Notes: generated by a model not told the origin, from the letters alone. DNA of 42,744 nt from JBMOLK01 sp049325575 (GCA_049325575.1 JBMOLK010000283.1:1-42744), one strand, 5' to 3'; positions 21,848 through 30,564 are shown, counted from the stretch's first letter. Program-made: numbers and translations.

Positions 21848-23044
21848 ATGTTATTATTGAGGTTATGGAATTATATAAGAGGATATGTTATTATATTGGT
21901 TGAAGGATATTTCCTAGAGAAATTTGTGAATATATGTATAAGAAGGCAGATTCTCCTTTGGGATATCAAAAGGCAAAAGAACAGCATGATGGCCTTAAAA
22001 GTCAGCATTAAGGGATTTAAACTATTAAGGCCTATAGCCAGAAAAACCGGATGCAGGGTAAGGATAGTAAGAAAGAGGGGATTACCCTTTATAATAAATA
22101 GATACAGAGGCAGGAAAACATTTATACTTGGTGCAGCGGTATTTATTGTGTTATTTTATTTTATGACATCTTTTGTATGGACTATAGAGGTTACCGGGAA
22201 TGAAAAGGTAGAAACGGATTTGATTCTAAACGAACTTGTAAGTATGGGTGTTAAGCCCGGCGTTCTTAAGTATAAGATTGATCCGGAAGATATAGCAAAC
22301 TCCATTATTATTGATATTAGAGAACTTTCCTGGGTTAATGTGATGGTCAAGGGGACAAAGGTAAAGGTTGAGGTCGCAGAAGGTGTAAACCGGCCCCCAA
22401 TGGTACCTAAAGAAGTGCCATGTAATATTGTAGCTGGAAAAGATGGAGTCATTAAATCAATAGTTGTAAAAGCCGGACAGGAGGCAGTAAGAGTTGGAGA
22501 CACTGTAAAGAAAGGCCAGCTTTTGATATCCGGAACCGTTCCTATTAAGAATCAGGATGAAAATCCTAGGAAGGTTCATGCAATGGGTGTGGTAAAGGCC
22601 AGGACCTGGTATGAAAACAAGCAGCCGGTAAACCTGAAAGTTGTAGAAAAAATAAGGACCGGGGAAAAACAGGATAATATTTCACTTGTTCTTCCATGGA
22701 ATAAAGTAGGATTATTCCATAAAAAGATAATGTATGGTGACTTTGACAGGGTTGAAATGAAGAAGACCTTATCAATTGGTGAGGACTTTGTGCTGCCCTT
22801 TGGAATAGTTATTGAAAGATACTATGAGAACAGCATTGTAGAAGCTTTGGTTTCTTTGGAGGAAGCTAAGAAGAACGCTGCAGATGTAGCTTATGAGGAA
22901 GCTTCCAGCCAAGTTCCGGAGAATGCGAAAATTGTTAATACCAGTTTAAGCTTTCTTGAAAAGGACGATGGAGGGCTTGTTGCAGATGTAATAATTGAGT
23001 GTATAGAAGATATCGCAGTTACAAAAGAGATTGGAGGAGAATGA
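21848..23044 (+). CDS. yqfD: Sporulation protein YqfD (stage IV)
   Basis: 398 residues. A basic cytoplasmic part of about 90 residues precedes a single membrane segment (about 91-108, KTFILGAAVFIVLFYFM), then WTIEVTGNEKVETDLILNELVSMGVKPG, a POTRA-like fold as in FtsQ, and a large extracytoplasmic domain. This is the YqfD family, needed at stage IV of sporulation in Bacillus subtilis and acting in the mother-cell or forespore membrane. Start at ATG 21848 behind GGGGGAA. The stop abuts the phoH start, indicating co-transcription. Confidence 0.92.
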   Translation: MLLLRLWNYIRGYVIILVEGYFLEKFVNICIRRQILLWDIKRQKNSMMALKVSIKGFKLLRPIARKTGCRVRIVRKRGLPFIINRYRGRKTFILGAAVFIVLFYFMTSFVWTIEVTGNEKVETDLILNELVSMGVKPGVLKYKIDPEDIANSIIIDIRELSWVNVMVKGTKVKVEVAEGVNRPPMVPKEVPCNIVAGKDGVIKSIVVKAGQEAVRVGDTVKKGQLLISGTVPIKNQDENPRKVHAMGVVKARTWYENKQPVNLKVVEKIRTGEKQDNISLVLPWNKVGLFHKKIMYGDFDRVEMKKTLSIGEDFVLPFGIVIERYYENSIVEALVSLEEAKKNAADVAYEEASSQVPENAKIVNTSLSFLEKDDGGLVADVIIECIEDIAVTKEIGGE

Positions 23045-24022
23045 TTGGAAAGTCTTATAGAAGTATCTTTGGAATTTGATAGAATTGAACACGCAATGAA
23101 CCTTTTTGGAAACTTTGATGAAAACATCCATATTGTAGAAGATGCATTCAATGTAAAAGTTATTTCCAGGGATGATGAAATAAGAGTTGTTGGCTATAGT
23201 GAAGGTGTGCAGAAGGCTCAAACAGTTCTTCAGCGCCTTATAAGTATGGCGTCGCAGGGAGATGTCATAACAAAACAGAGTGTGAGCTATCTGGTTCAGC
23301 TTGCTAATGAAAATCAGTTGGACAAGGTTAAAGATTTTCACGCTGATTATATTTGCCTTACGGCAAGAGGAAAACAGATAAAATCCAAGACCCATGGACA
23401 AAAAGTCTATGTAGATGCTATAAAGAATAATGATATAGTTTTCGGTATCGGACCTGCAGGTACAGGTAAGACATTTTTGGCGGTAGCCATGGCTGTAAAT
23501 GCTTTTAGAAATAAGGAAGTCAACAGGATAGTTCTTACCAGGCCGGCAGTTGAGGCAGGGGAAAAACTGGGTTTTTTGCCAGGTGACTTGCAGAATAAGG
23601 TTGACCCGTATCTAAGGCCTTTATACGACGCACTTTATGAGATGATGGGATTTGAGACCTATCAAAAGTACCTTGAAAAGGGTATGATAGAGGTGGCTCC
23701 TCTAGCTTATATGAGAGGCAGAACCCTGGATGACTCTTTTATAATACTTGATGAAGCCCAAAACACTACCCAGGAACAGATGAAAATGTTTCTGACACGT
23801 ATAGGTTTTGGATCAAAGGCTGTTATTACGGGAGATATAACACAAATAGACCTGCCGGGAGATAAAAAATCGGGTCTTAAGGAAGTAATGAAGGTATTGA
23901 AGGATATAAAGGGAATATCGTTTGTTCATCTATCCGATAGGGATGTTGTTAGACATGAGCTTGTTCAAAAGATAATACAGGCTTATGAAAGATTTGATAA
24001 AGCAAGGGATCATCACAAATAG
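23045..24022 (+). CDS. phoH: PhoH-like ATPase
   Basis: 325 residues, starting at TTG 23045, directly after the yqfD stop; GGAGGAG six bases upstream fixes it (the ATG at 23041 is in another frame). An N-terminal KH-like region (about 1-85) is followed by the ATPase: Walker A GPAGTGKT at 136-143, LTRPAVEAGEKLGFLPGD, and Walker B FIILDEAQNTT. PhoH/YbeZ proteins are RNA-associated P-loop NTPases and pair with YbeY, encoded two genes downstream, in ribosome and RNA maturation. Confidence 0.94.
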   Translation: MESLIEVSLEFDRIEHAMNLFGNFDENIHIVEDAFNVKVISRDDEIRVVGYSEGVQKAQTVLQRLISMASQGDVITKQSVSYLVQLANENQLDKVKDFHADYICLTARGKQIKSKTHGQKVYVDAIKNNDIVFGIGPAGTGKTFLAVAMAVNAFRNKEVNRIVLTRPAVEAGEKLGFLPGDLQNKVDPYLRPLYDALYEMMGFETYQKYLEKGMIEVAPLAYMRGRTLDDSFIILDEAQNTTQEQMKMFLTRIGFGSKAVITGDITQIDLPGDKKSGLKEVMKVLKDIKGISFVHLSDRDVVRHELVQKIIQAYERFDKARDHHK

Positions 24023-24064
24023 GAGACTTTAGGTAAGAAGCTTCTTTTGGAGGAGAACAAAAAT

Positions 24065-26359
24065 ATGACCAAAGAAAAAAAGCGGGATATTCACAGCAAT
24101 TTCAGAGTTTATTTTAAAGATAAGCATATCCAGAGGATTCTTATTGCTGCCTTGACTATTATACTTGCGTTTATTATTGTACTAAATGGTGCCACTCCAA
24201 AGAAATACAGGTTAAAACTGGGTGAGAAATCACAGTTTGATATTACAGCGTCAAGAGAAATTACTAATACTGTAAAAACCCAGCAAAATGCTATTAAGGC
24301 TGCCAAGGAAGTACCTCCGGATATGAAGGAAATAAGGAATGCCTCTATTGAAGTTCTAAGCAGCGTTGACAGCTTTTTGTCCCTTATAGAAAGTGTAAGA
24401 AAAAATATCGACAAAAGCATCAAGTCTGCAGGTTTAAGCCCGGGCGACAGCAATTACAACCAGGTTGCTGCAGGCGAACAGAAGAAGGCGGCAGTGCTGC
24501 TAAGTAATAATATTAAAGATCTGGGTATTTCTCTCTCTGAAGAACAGGTGCTTTATCTTGTTTCAAAAGCCAGTGATGATGATATACAGAGTTTTGAGTC
24601 TGTGATGAAAGATATGGTAAGCAATATGATGAAGAAGGATATCACAGAAGAAAACCTGTCTCAAAGAATTGTTGAGCTTCAAAAGAGCATCCAGGACACC
24701 GATTTGAAGCAGGAATTAAAGATTGTAGGTGTAATGGTATCAAACAGCATTTTAAAGCCAAACAGGACTATCAATGTAGAAACTACGGAGATCAAGAGGG
24801 AAATAGCTTATAATGACCCGAAAAACATCGAAAAAATCAAGAAGGGCCAAAGGATTTTAAGCGTAGGAGATGTAGTAACGGAAGACAAGCTTAAAGTACT
24901 TGAAGATCTGAACCTGCTTGAGACAAAGAGTAAGTTCGACTACGCTCTTGCTGGCGGAATACTGGTTGTTCTTGGTATGCTTTCACTATTATTAATACTG
25001 TATATGAATAACTTTTGCAAGAAAGTCTTTTACAACAGGAATGACCTTATACTCCTTTCCATTGTTATTCTTCTTACACTTCTTATTGCAAGAGTGGTTT
25101 ACGAGTATTCTACCTTGGCAATACCTATTTTCATAGCTACAATGCTTATTTCCATTCTACTTGATGTAAGGCTTGCCCTTGTAGTGAATTTTATTTTGGC
25201 TATAGCGATATCACTTATGACAAACAGCGAAACAAAGTTTATTTATATGGCTATAATCAGCGGAGCTTTTTCAGCATTTGTTGTTTCAAAGGCCAATCAA
25301 AGAAACAAACTGTCTCTGGCAGGCGCAGTAATTGCTGTGCTTAATGTACTTGTTATGGTTTCAATTGATATAGTATACAAGTTTGGAATTGAAACAATGA
25401 TAATTGACGGTGTCATAGTTTTCTTCAACGGACTTATATCAATGATAATTACAATCGGCCTTCTGCCGTTTCTGGAAAGTACTTTCAATATTATAACACC
25501 CTTAAGGCTTCTTGAACTGGCAAACCCAAATCAGCCTTTGTTAAGAAGACTTCTTACAGAGGCTCCCGGGACATACCACCACAGCTTGATGGTTGGTAAT
25601 CTGGCAGAGGCAGGAACGGAAGCTATAGGCGGGAATGCATTGCTTGCCAGGGTGGGAGCGTATTTTCATGATATCGGAAAACTCAAAAGACCTAATTTTT
25701 TCATTGAGAACCAGATGAGTGACAATCCCCATGACAAGATGACTGCCAATTTAAGTGCACTTGTTATTACGTCCCATGTTCAGGACGGAGCGGAGATGGC
25801 TAAAAGATATAAGGTACCCCTTGCAATACGGGACATTATTGTGCAGCATCATGGCACCACTCTTGTGGCATATTTCTATCATAAGGCCAAGAAGACCGAA
25901 AAGGGTGAAGCAGTAGTGGATGAGGCGAACTTCAGGTATGATGGGGTAAAGCCGGCTTCCAAGGAGTCAGCAGTGGTAATGCTGGCAGATTCTGTAGAAG
26001 CAGCCGTCAGATCTATGACCGATAAGACGGAGGGGAAAATAGAGGGGCTTATCAGGAAAATTATAAAAGATAAATTGGATGATGGACAGTTGGATCAGTG
26101 CAATTTGACTCTTAAGGACCTTGACAATATTGCCAAAGCATTTATGAAGGTATTTAGCGGGTTCTTCCATGCAAGGGAGGAATATCCTGATGTAAAGAGA
26201 GTAGCAAATAAGTTAAAGGAAGATAATACAGAATATAAGACCGCTGCAGCCATTGATGCCGCAGGTTCTCTAAAAACAGCGGTTCAAGATGCTGTGACCG
26301 AAACATCGGAGGAAATCGCTGCAGGCTATGAGAAAAGCAGTATAAAGGGAGAGAAATAG
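24065..26359 (+). CDS. pgpH: 7TM-HD family cyclic-di-AMP phosphodiesterase (PgpH)
   Basis: About 764 residues. A first membrane helix (about 29-45) is followed by a large extracytoplasmic 7TMR-HDED domain (about 50-285), seven membrane helices (about 290-475), and a cytoplasmic HD domain. The HD catalytic residues are visible: H505 in TYHHSLMVGNLAE, H535-D536 in AYFHDIGK, then HVQDG and IVQHHG. PgpH breaks down the second messenger c-di-AMP, which sets potassium and wall homeostasis. ATG 24065 has GGAGGAG nine bases upstream; TTG 24047 would start inside that leader. Position between phoH and ybeY matches Bacillus yqfF. Confidence 0.93.
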   Translation: MTKEKKRDIHSNFRVYFKDKHIQRILIAALTIILAFIIVLNGATPKKYRLKLGEKSQFDITASREITNTVKTQQNAIKAAKEVPPDMKEIRNASIEVLSSVDSFLSLIESVRKNIDKSIKSAGLSPGDSNYNQVAAGEQKKAAVLLSNNIKDLGISLSEEQVLYLVSKASDDDIQSFESVMKDMVSNMMKKDITEENLSQRIVELQKSIQDTDLKQELKIVGVMVSNSILKPNRTINVETTEIKREIAYNDPKNIEKIKKGQRILSVGDVVTEDKLKVLEDLNLLETKSKFDYALAGGILVVLGMLSLLLILYMNNFCKKVFYNRNDLILLSIVILLTLLIARVVYEYSTLAIPIFIATMLISILLDVRLALVVNFILAIAISLMTNSETKFIYMAIISGAFSAFVVSKANQRNKLSLAGAVIAVLNVLVMVSIDIVYKFGIETMIIDGVIVFFNGLISMIITIGLLPFLESTFNIITPLRLLELANPNQPLLRRLLTEAPGTYHHSLMVGNLAEAGTEAIGGNALLARVGAYFHDIGKLKRPNFFIENQMSDNPHDKMTANLSALVITSHVQDGAEMAKRYKVPLAIRDIIVQHHGTTLVAYFYHKAKKTEKGEAVVDEANFRYDGVKPASKESAVVMLADSVEAAVRSMTDKTEGKIEGLIRKIIKDKLDDGQLDQCNLTLKDLDNIAKAFMKVFSGFFHAREEYPDVKRVANKLKEDNTEYKTAAAIDAAGSLKTAVQDAVTETSEEIAAGYEKSSIKGEK

Positions 26360-26848
26360 ATGGGTACAATTATAGAAAATTTGCAGGATAGGATTGATAT
26401 AACTGATGATATTCTTGTGTTAATGGATAGTGCTGTAAAGATAAGCCTTGAAATGGAAAATTTCAAATTTCCCTTTGAAGTAAGCGTTATGATTACCGAT
26501 AATGAAAAAATAAGGGAAATTAATTATGAGCAAAGGCAAATAAATAAGCCTACCGATGTATTATCTTTTCCTATTGTCGATATGTATGAAGGAGAGATAA
26601 GGTCAAGCAATGGTGATTTTGATCTTGATGAAGGGCTTATGGTTTTGGGGGATATCGTAATTTCAATAGAGAAGGCAATGGAACAATCGAAGGAATATGG
26701 ACATACTTTTGAAAGGGAGCTTATATTTCTCCTGACCCATGGAGTTTATCACCTGCTTGGCTATGACCACGATACTGAAGAAAGAGAAAAAACTATGATG
26801 ACAAAGCAGTATGGTGTACTAGATAGGTTAAACCTTAAGAGGTCATAA
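26360..26848 (+). CDS. ybeY: rRNA maturation endoribonuclease YbeY
   Basis: 162 residues. The zinc site is complete: H127, H131 and H137 in LTHGVYHLLGYDH (HxxxHxxxxxH). The upstream motif INYEQRQINKPTDVLSFP is the family's N-terminal signature. YbeY processes the 3' end of 16S rRNA and takes part in ribosome quality control. It starts on the base after the pgpH stop with GGGAGAG before it. Confidence 0.95.
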   Translation: MGTIIENLQDRIDITDDILVLMDSAVKISLEMENFKFPFEVSVMITDNEKIREINYEQRQINKPTDVLSFPIVDMYEGEIRSSNGDFDLDEGLMVLGDIVISIEKAMEQSKEYGHTFERELIFLLTHGVYHLLGYDHDTEEREKTMMTKQYGVLDRLNLKRS

Positions 26849-26867
26849 TGTTGAGGTATAATTGAAT

Positions 26868-27572
26868 ATGAAGAACAGAAACCTGATTGACAGCTTTAAT
26901 AACGCAATAAACGGTATAGTTCATGCCATTAAAACAGAGCGTAATATGAAGATACATATCGCAATAGCTTTAACACTTTTTGTAATGAGTTTGTTTTTTG
27001 ACATGACAAAGACCGAGTTTATGATTATTTGTTTAACTGTGGGCATGGTAATAATTTGTGAGCTGTTTAACACTTCTATAGAAGCAGTTGTTGATTTAAT
27101 AGAATCGGGATATAACCCTAAAGTAAAATTTATTAAAGATGTTGCAGCCGGCGCTGTTTTGGTATCAGCTTTTTTTTCGGTAATCATAGGCTATTTTATT
27201 TTTTTCGAGAGGGTAAGTACTGGTCTTGAAACAGGTGTTGAACGTATAAGACAGTATCCTATGCATGTAACTGTAATTGCGCTCATAATAACCATAGCAG
27301 TTGTACTGGTATTAAAAGCATTTTCCAGAAAGGGTACACCTTTAAGAGGCGGTATGCCAAGCGGACACGCGGCAATTGCTTCGTCAATCACCACTGCAAT
27401 AGCTTTATGGTCTATTAATATTAAGATAACCATACTATGCTCTTTTTTGACGCTCCTTGTCATTCAAAGCAGGCTTGAGGCGAAAATACATAGTTTTATA
27501 GAGGTGTTTATGGGAACTGTACTTGGATTTTTAGTAACTTTAATGCTGTTTCAGGTGTTTTTTACTTCATAA
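26868..27572 (+). CDS. dgkA: Diacylglycerol/undecaprenol kinase fused to a PAP2 phosphatase domain
   Basis: About 234 residues. Residues 1 to about 120 are DgkA-like, with three membrane helices and ELFNTSIEAVVDLIESGYNPKVKFIKDVAAGAV, the family's catalytic helix. Residues about 130-234 are a PAP2-type phosphatase: GGMPSGHAAIASS and SRLEAKIHSFIEVFMGTVLGF supply its second and third motifs, while the first (K-x6-RP) is reduced to a lysine-rich KGTPLRGG region. In Firmicutes the kinase phosphorylates undecaprenol; joined to a phosphatase it may control the undecaprenyl-phosphate pool for wall and glycan synthesis. ATG 26868 is slightly better placed to GAGGT than TTG 26862. Confidence 0.88.
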   Translation: MKNRNLIDSFNNAINGIVHAIKTERNMKIHIAIALTLFVMSLFFDMTKTEFMIICLTVGMVIICELFNTSIEAVVDLIESGYNPKVKFIKDVAAGAVLVSAFFSVIIGYFIFFERVSTGLETGVERIRQYPMHVTVIALIITIAVVLVLKAFSRKGTPLRGGMPSGHAAIASSITTAIALWSINIKITILCSFLTLLVIQSRLEAKIHSFIEVFMGTVLGFLVTLMLFQVFFTS

Positions 27573-27636
27573 AGAGCTTTTCTAGCTGATAGACAGGTTG
27601 GAGTTTTAATAGAGATGAGGAAATGGAGGCAATACA

Positions 27637-28023
27637 ATGGAGGACAGAGAACTTGTCAATATGGCAATAGATGCGAAAAAGAATTCATATTCACCCTATT
27701 CAAAATTCCGGGTAGGCTCGGCAGTTTTGACAGATTCCGGCAAAGTATATACAGGGGCAAATATTGAAAATGTCAGTTTCGGCGCCACAAACTGTGCTGA
27801 AAGAACTGCCGTTTTTAAGGCGGTATCTGAAGGAGAAAGAAAGATAAAGGCTGTAGCTATAGCTAGTGACAGCGATGAATTGGTGTTTCCTTGCGGTATA
27901 TGCAGGCAGGTGATTGCCGAATTTGCAGATGAGAATACAAAAGTTATTTGCAGCAGGGGAAATGGTGGCTTCAAGGTATATAAACTGGGGGACCTTCTGC
28001 CCAATACCTTTAGGGAGTTTTAA
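27637..28023 (+). CDS. cdd: Cytidine deaminase
   Basis: 128 residues, the usual size of tetrameric cytidine deaminase. The zinc ligands are C53 (in NCAERTA, with the proton-shuttling E55), C86 and C89 (in PCGICRQ). It deaminates cytidine and deoxycytidine to the uridine forms for pyrimidine salvage. Ribosome site TGGAGG. The position between dgkA and era is conserved in Firmicutes. Confidence 0.95.
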   Translation: MEDRELVNMAIDAKKNSYSPYSKFRVGSAVLTDSGKVYTGANIENVSFGATNCAERTAVFKAVSEGERKIKAVAIASDSDELVFPCGICRQVIAEFADENTKVICSRGNGGFKVYKLGDLLPNTFREF

Positions 28024-28086
28024 GAAAGTCTTTAATGTTCTAAAAGAAGAAGTCTTGTTTTACAGCTAAAATAATTGTTTGTTAAA

Positions 28087-28115
28087 TTGACATAATAGTA
28101 CTAATAGGATATTTT
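28087..28115 (+). promoter_or_regulatory. Sigma-A promoter of era
   Basis: TTGACA at 28087-28092, 17 bases, then TATTTT at 28110-28115. It lies about 40 bases before the era start, so era and the genes after it need not depend on read-through from cdd. Confidence 0.6.
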
Positions 28116-28157
28116 TAATAAGAACAGTATAATAAAGTTGACCGGAGGTATGAATAT

Positions 28158-29051
28158 ATGGCATTTAAATCCGGGTTTGTCTCAATAGTGGGCAGGCCTA
28201 ATGTAGGAAAGTCTACACTGCTTAATAAGCTTACAGGTGAGAAAATAGCAATTATGTCCGATAAACCGCAGACTACAAGAAATACCATAAGAACAATAAT
28301 TACGGGTGAGGATTATCAGATAGTATTTATAGATACGCCTGGAATACATAAACCTAAAACAAGACTGGGAGATTTTATGGTTAATGTTGCCCAGGAAACA
28401 CTAAATGAAGTTGATCTGGTTTTATTTCTCATAGAAGCCGGGGAGCAAAAGCCAGGTCCGGGTGATTTATTTATTATTGAGCAGTTAAGGAAGATTAAAA
28501 CACCAGTTTTTCTTATAATAAACAAAATTGACCTTGTTGCTAAAGATCAGATACTTCCTTTAATATCAGAATATAAAGAGTTAATGGATTTTAGGGAAGT
28601 AATACCGGTATCGGCTCTTTTTGATGGAGGCCTTGATGTGATTGGAAGTGAAATAAAAAAGATTTTACCGGAAGGCCCCAAATATTTCCCGGAGGATATG
28701 ATTACTGACCAGGCTGAAAAGGTGATAGCCGCAGAGCTTATAAGAGAAAGGATTCTTGAGCTGGTAAGTGATGAAGTTCCGCATGGTGTTGGTGTTGAGG
28801 TTATTACATTTAAAAAACGGGAAGGTAAGGATATAATAGACATACAGGCCAATATTTATTGTGAAAAGGATACACATAAGGGGATATTGATTGGAAAGGA
28901 AGGCAAGATGCTTAAAAAAATAGGCAGCCTTTCACGCAGTGAGATAGAAAATCTTCTGGGGACTAAAGTTTTTTTGGAGCTGTGGGTTAAAGTCAAGTCT
29001 GATTGGCGCAATAATGAACTAATGTTAAAATCTTTGGGGTATAAAAAATAA
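28158..29051 (+). CDS. era: GTPase Era
   Basis: 297 residues. The G domain has GRPNVGKS (12-19), the QTTRNTIR switch region, DTPG and NKID. The C-terminal KH domain has GILIGKEGKMLKKIG, followed by LELWVKVKSDWRNNELMLKSLGY, the standard Era ending. Era binds the 3' end of 16S rRNA and aids assembly of the 30S subunit. Start ATG 28158 with CGGAGG. The upstream ybeY and downstream recO neighbours are conserved. Confidence 0.97.
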   Translation: MAFKSGFVSIVGRPNVGKSTLLNKLTGEKIAIMSDKPQTTRNTIRTIITGEDYQIVFIDTPGIHKPKTRLGDFMVNVAQETLNEVDLVLFLIEAGEQKPGPGDLFIIEQLRKIKTPVFLIINKIDLVAKDQILPLISEYKELMDFREVIPVSALFDGGLDVIGSEIKKILPEGPKYFPEDMITDQAEKVIAAELIRERILELVSDEVPHGVGVEVITFKKREGKDIIDIQANIYCEKDTHKGILIGKEGKMLKKIGSLSRSEIENLLGTKVFLELWVKVKSDWRNNELMLKSLGYKK

Positions 29052-29124
29052 TGCATAAAAAATGATACATGAATGTAAACTCTGGGTATAAAATATATAT
29101 GATAAATTTTCAAGTATACAAAAA

Positions 29125-29165
29125 AAATTTTAGTGTAACCTAATTATTAAGACAAACTAAAATTT
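29125..29165. repeat. Inverted repeat in the yqzL leader
   Basis: AAATTTTAGT (29125-29134) and ACTAAAATTT (29156-29165) are perfect complements with a 21-base spacer, ending just before the GAGGGGG ribosome site of yqzL. It may sequester that site or be an operator. Confidence 0.35.
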
Positions 29166-29181
29166 GAGGGGGAATACATTT

Positions 29182-29325
29182 ATGTTAAAAGAGTTTGCTT
29201 GGAAAGCTTTTGAGAATACAGGCGATATTAAGACTTACATTTTTCTTAAGGAAATTGAAGAAAAAAGCAGGGTAATAAATGAAACTGAAATAGCCAGGGA
29301 AGAGGTTGCAATAAGTACTCATTAG
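29182..29325 (+). CDS. yqzL: YqzL family small protein
   Basis: 47 residues behind GAGGGGGAA. The start MLKEFAWKAFENTGDIKTYIF is the complete YqzL signature (family PF14006), small proteins of unknown function that lie between era and recO throughout Firmicutes, exactly as here. The C-terminal half (EIEEKSRVINETEIAREE) is charged and helical. Confidence 0.9.
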   Translation: MLKEFAWKAFENTGDIKTYIFLKEIEEKSRVINETEIAREEVAISTH

Positions 29326-29344
29326 AGGAATTTAAGGACCAGAT

Positions 29345-30091
29345 ATGAGTTATGTTAAAACTAATGGTATAATTATAAAGGAAGTTAATACTGGAGAGGC
29401 TGACAAAATAGTCACTATCTTTTCAAAGAGTAAGGGAAGGATAGCTGCTTCGGCCAAGGGTGCACGAAGGCCTAAAAGTCGCTTGGTTGCAGGTACGCAG
29501 CTTCTATGCTACAGCGAATTTGTACTTTATAAGGGTAGAGAAATGTACTCAATTAACAGTTCTGATGTTATCGAACCCTTTTATAACATCAGAAATGACT
29601 TGATAAGATTAACATACGCTGCACATATGACTGACATAATAAACGATATTATTCAGGAAAATCAGCCTGCAACCAAGGTGTTGCAGCTTTTTTTAAATTC
29701 TTTGTATATGCTCTCCAAAACGGACAAGTCTCCAGAACAGATTGTAAGAATATTTGAAATAAGACTTCTTTCGATTTTAGGATATGCTCCTGCGGTTAGC
29801 TGCTGTATCAACTGTGGGAGTGAACAGTTTGAAAGTATGTCTTTTAGCTTTTTAAAGTGCGGGTTCATATGTAACTGCTGTATTGGCAGTGATAAGGGTG
29901 CTGTAAAAATTTCTGAGGGAGCGGCTAAAGCCATAAGGTATATAGTATACAGCGATATTAAAAATTTGTTTAATTTTGAATTATTGGATAAAACACTTGA
30001 GGAATTGTCCAGAATATCGAAAAGGTACTTAAAAGATAGATTGGAAAGGGATTACAGGAAATTGGATTTCTTGAATACACTAGGACTATAG
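29345..30091 (+). CDS. recO: DNA repair protein RecO
   Basis: 248 residues. The N-terminal OB fold (VKTNGIIIKEVNTGEADKIVTIFSKSKGRIAASAKGARRPKS) is typical. The zinc-binding C-terminal half has four cysteines (CINCGS and CNCC). RecO works with RecF and RecR to load RecA on gapped DNA. The start follows AGGAATTTAAGG, 20 bases after yqzL. On the opposite strand, a c-di-GMP riboswitch transcript runs toward its 3' end. Confidence 0.95.
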   Translation: MSYVKTNGIIIKEVNTGEADKIVTIFSKSKGRIAASAKGARRPKSRLVAGTQLLCYSEFVLYKGREMYSINSSDVIEPFYNIRNDLIRLTYAAHMTDIINDIIQENQPATKVLQLFLNSLYMLSKTDKSPEQIVRIFEIRLLSILGYAPAVSCCINCGSEQFESMSFSFLKCGFICNCCIGSDKGAVKISEGAAKAIRYIVYSDIKNLFNFELLDKTLEELSRISKRYLKDRLERDYRKLDFLNTLGL

Positions 30092-30100
30092 AGCAAGCAA

Positions 30101-30130
30101 ATAAAAAAACACTTAACAAAGTTAAATGTT
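30101..30130 (-). terminator. Minus-strand terminator facing recO
   Basis: AACACTTAAC (30108-30117) and GTTAAATGTT (30121-30130) form a 10-bp stem (one G-U) with a three-base loop. The T-run (30107 to 30101) is on the minus strand only, so this ends the minus-strand riboswitch RNA rather than recO. Confidence 0.6.
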
Positions 30131-30151
30131 CTAAAATGCAATTCCATATTA

Positions 30152-30195
30152 AAAAAAAGGGCGGTATAAGGAAATATTTTATGACCTATTTCCTT
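30152..30195 (-). terminator. Candidate riboswitch expression-platform terminator
   Basis: AAGGAAATA and TATTTCCTT (30168-30176 and 30187-30195) form a 9-bp stem. On the minus strand, ATACCGCCC and then eight T follow. It lies about 35 bases after the aptamer, where an expression platform would be expected, but the U-run is not directly attached to the stem. Confidence 0.45.
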
Positions 30196-30230
30196 TAAAT
30201 ATATCAAAGAGTATAAACAGAACTTTTAAT

Positions 30231-30335
30231 GGCAGCCTGGCAATCATAGTTTTAAAGTTTTACCTTTAAACTTTAGACCCAAGGCTTTGCGTCATCACTT
30301 TTCAGTGATTTTGCCCTGTTTCATAAGTCACAGTT
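30231..30335 (-). ncRNA. Cyclic-di-GMP-I (GEMM) riboswitch aptamer
   Basis: Read on the minus strand, the segment has the conserved order of the class I c-di-GMP aptamer. ACAGGGCAAA is followed by a perfect six-pair stem ATCACT/AGTGAT capped by a GAAA tetraloop, then GACGCAAAGCC, then GGGTCTAAAG, an AT-rich P3 stem TTTAAAG/CTTTAAA, and ACTATGATTGCCAGGCTGCC. The TCTAAAG and CTATG segments match the tetraloop receptor. The closing helix P1 is weak or absent: I could not find a clear complement to GGCTGCC upstream. No minus-strand gene lies downstream; recO is in the opposite orientation. A PilZ gene begins about 500 bases away on the plus strand. Confidence 0.85.
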
Positions 30336-30383
30336 TATATCTCCTTATACCTATGTCGGGAGGAAATATTGTACTATATTTTT

Positions 30384-30392
30384 ATTATAGCA
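30384..30392 (-). promoter_or_regulatory. Extended -10 promoter for the riboswitch RNA
   Basis: On the minus strand TGCTATAAT forms an extended -10 element about 45-50 bases upstream of the aptamer; the -35 is poor. With the terminators at 30152 and 30101 it would define an RNA of roughly 200-280 bases. Confidence 0.45.
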
Positions 30393-30550
30393 CAGGAGTT
30401 TTAAAAAATAAAGAAATTTTTACGATTTTCAGTAAAAAAATTACGATTTTTATCATAAGCTTATATCATAAGGGACAGAGTCATATATAAAGAATGTGTA
30501 TAAATGCACATAAAATAATTAAGTTAGGTATATAAATTAGCTTACAACTA

Positions 30551-30559
30551 TGATATAAT
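30551..30559 (+). promoter_or_regulatory. Extended -10 promoter for the PilZ gene
   Basis: TGATATAAT is a full extended -10 element. If used, it gives the PilZ mRNA a leader of about 300 bases containing a hairpin of ACAATAAT (30627-30634) and ATTATTGT (30646-30653). The rest of the leader is AT-rich and shows no known riboswitch. Confidence 0.4.
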
Positions 30560-30564
30560 ATAAA

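Noticed and set aside
30092..30230. Possible short peptide gene downstream of the c-di-GMP riboswitch on the minus strand
   Set aside because: A frame starting ATGGAATTGC runs about 30 codons into recO, but no ribosome site precedes it and it crosses a terminator hairpin.
30287..30490. Plus-strand open frame of 67 codons after recO
   Set aside because: It lies across the c-di-GMP aptamer on the other strand, has no ribosome site, and its composition is not protein-like.
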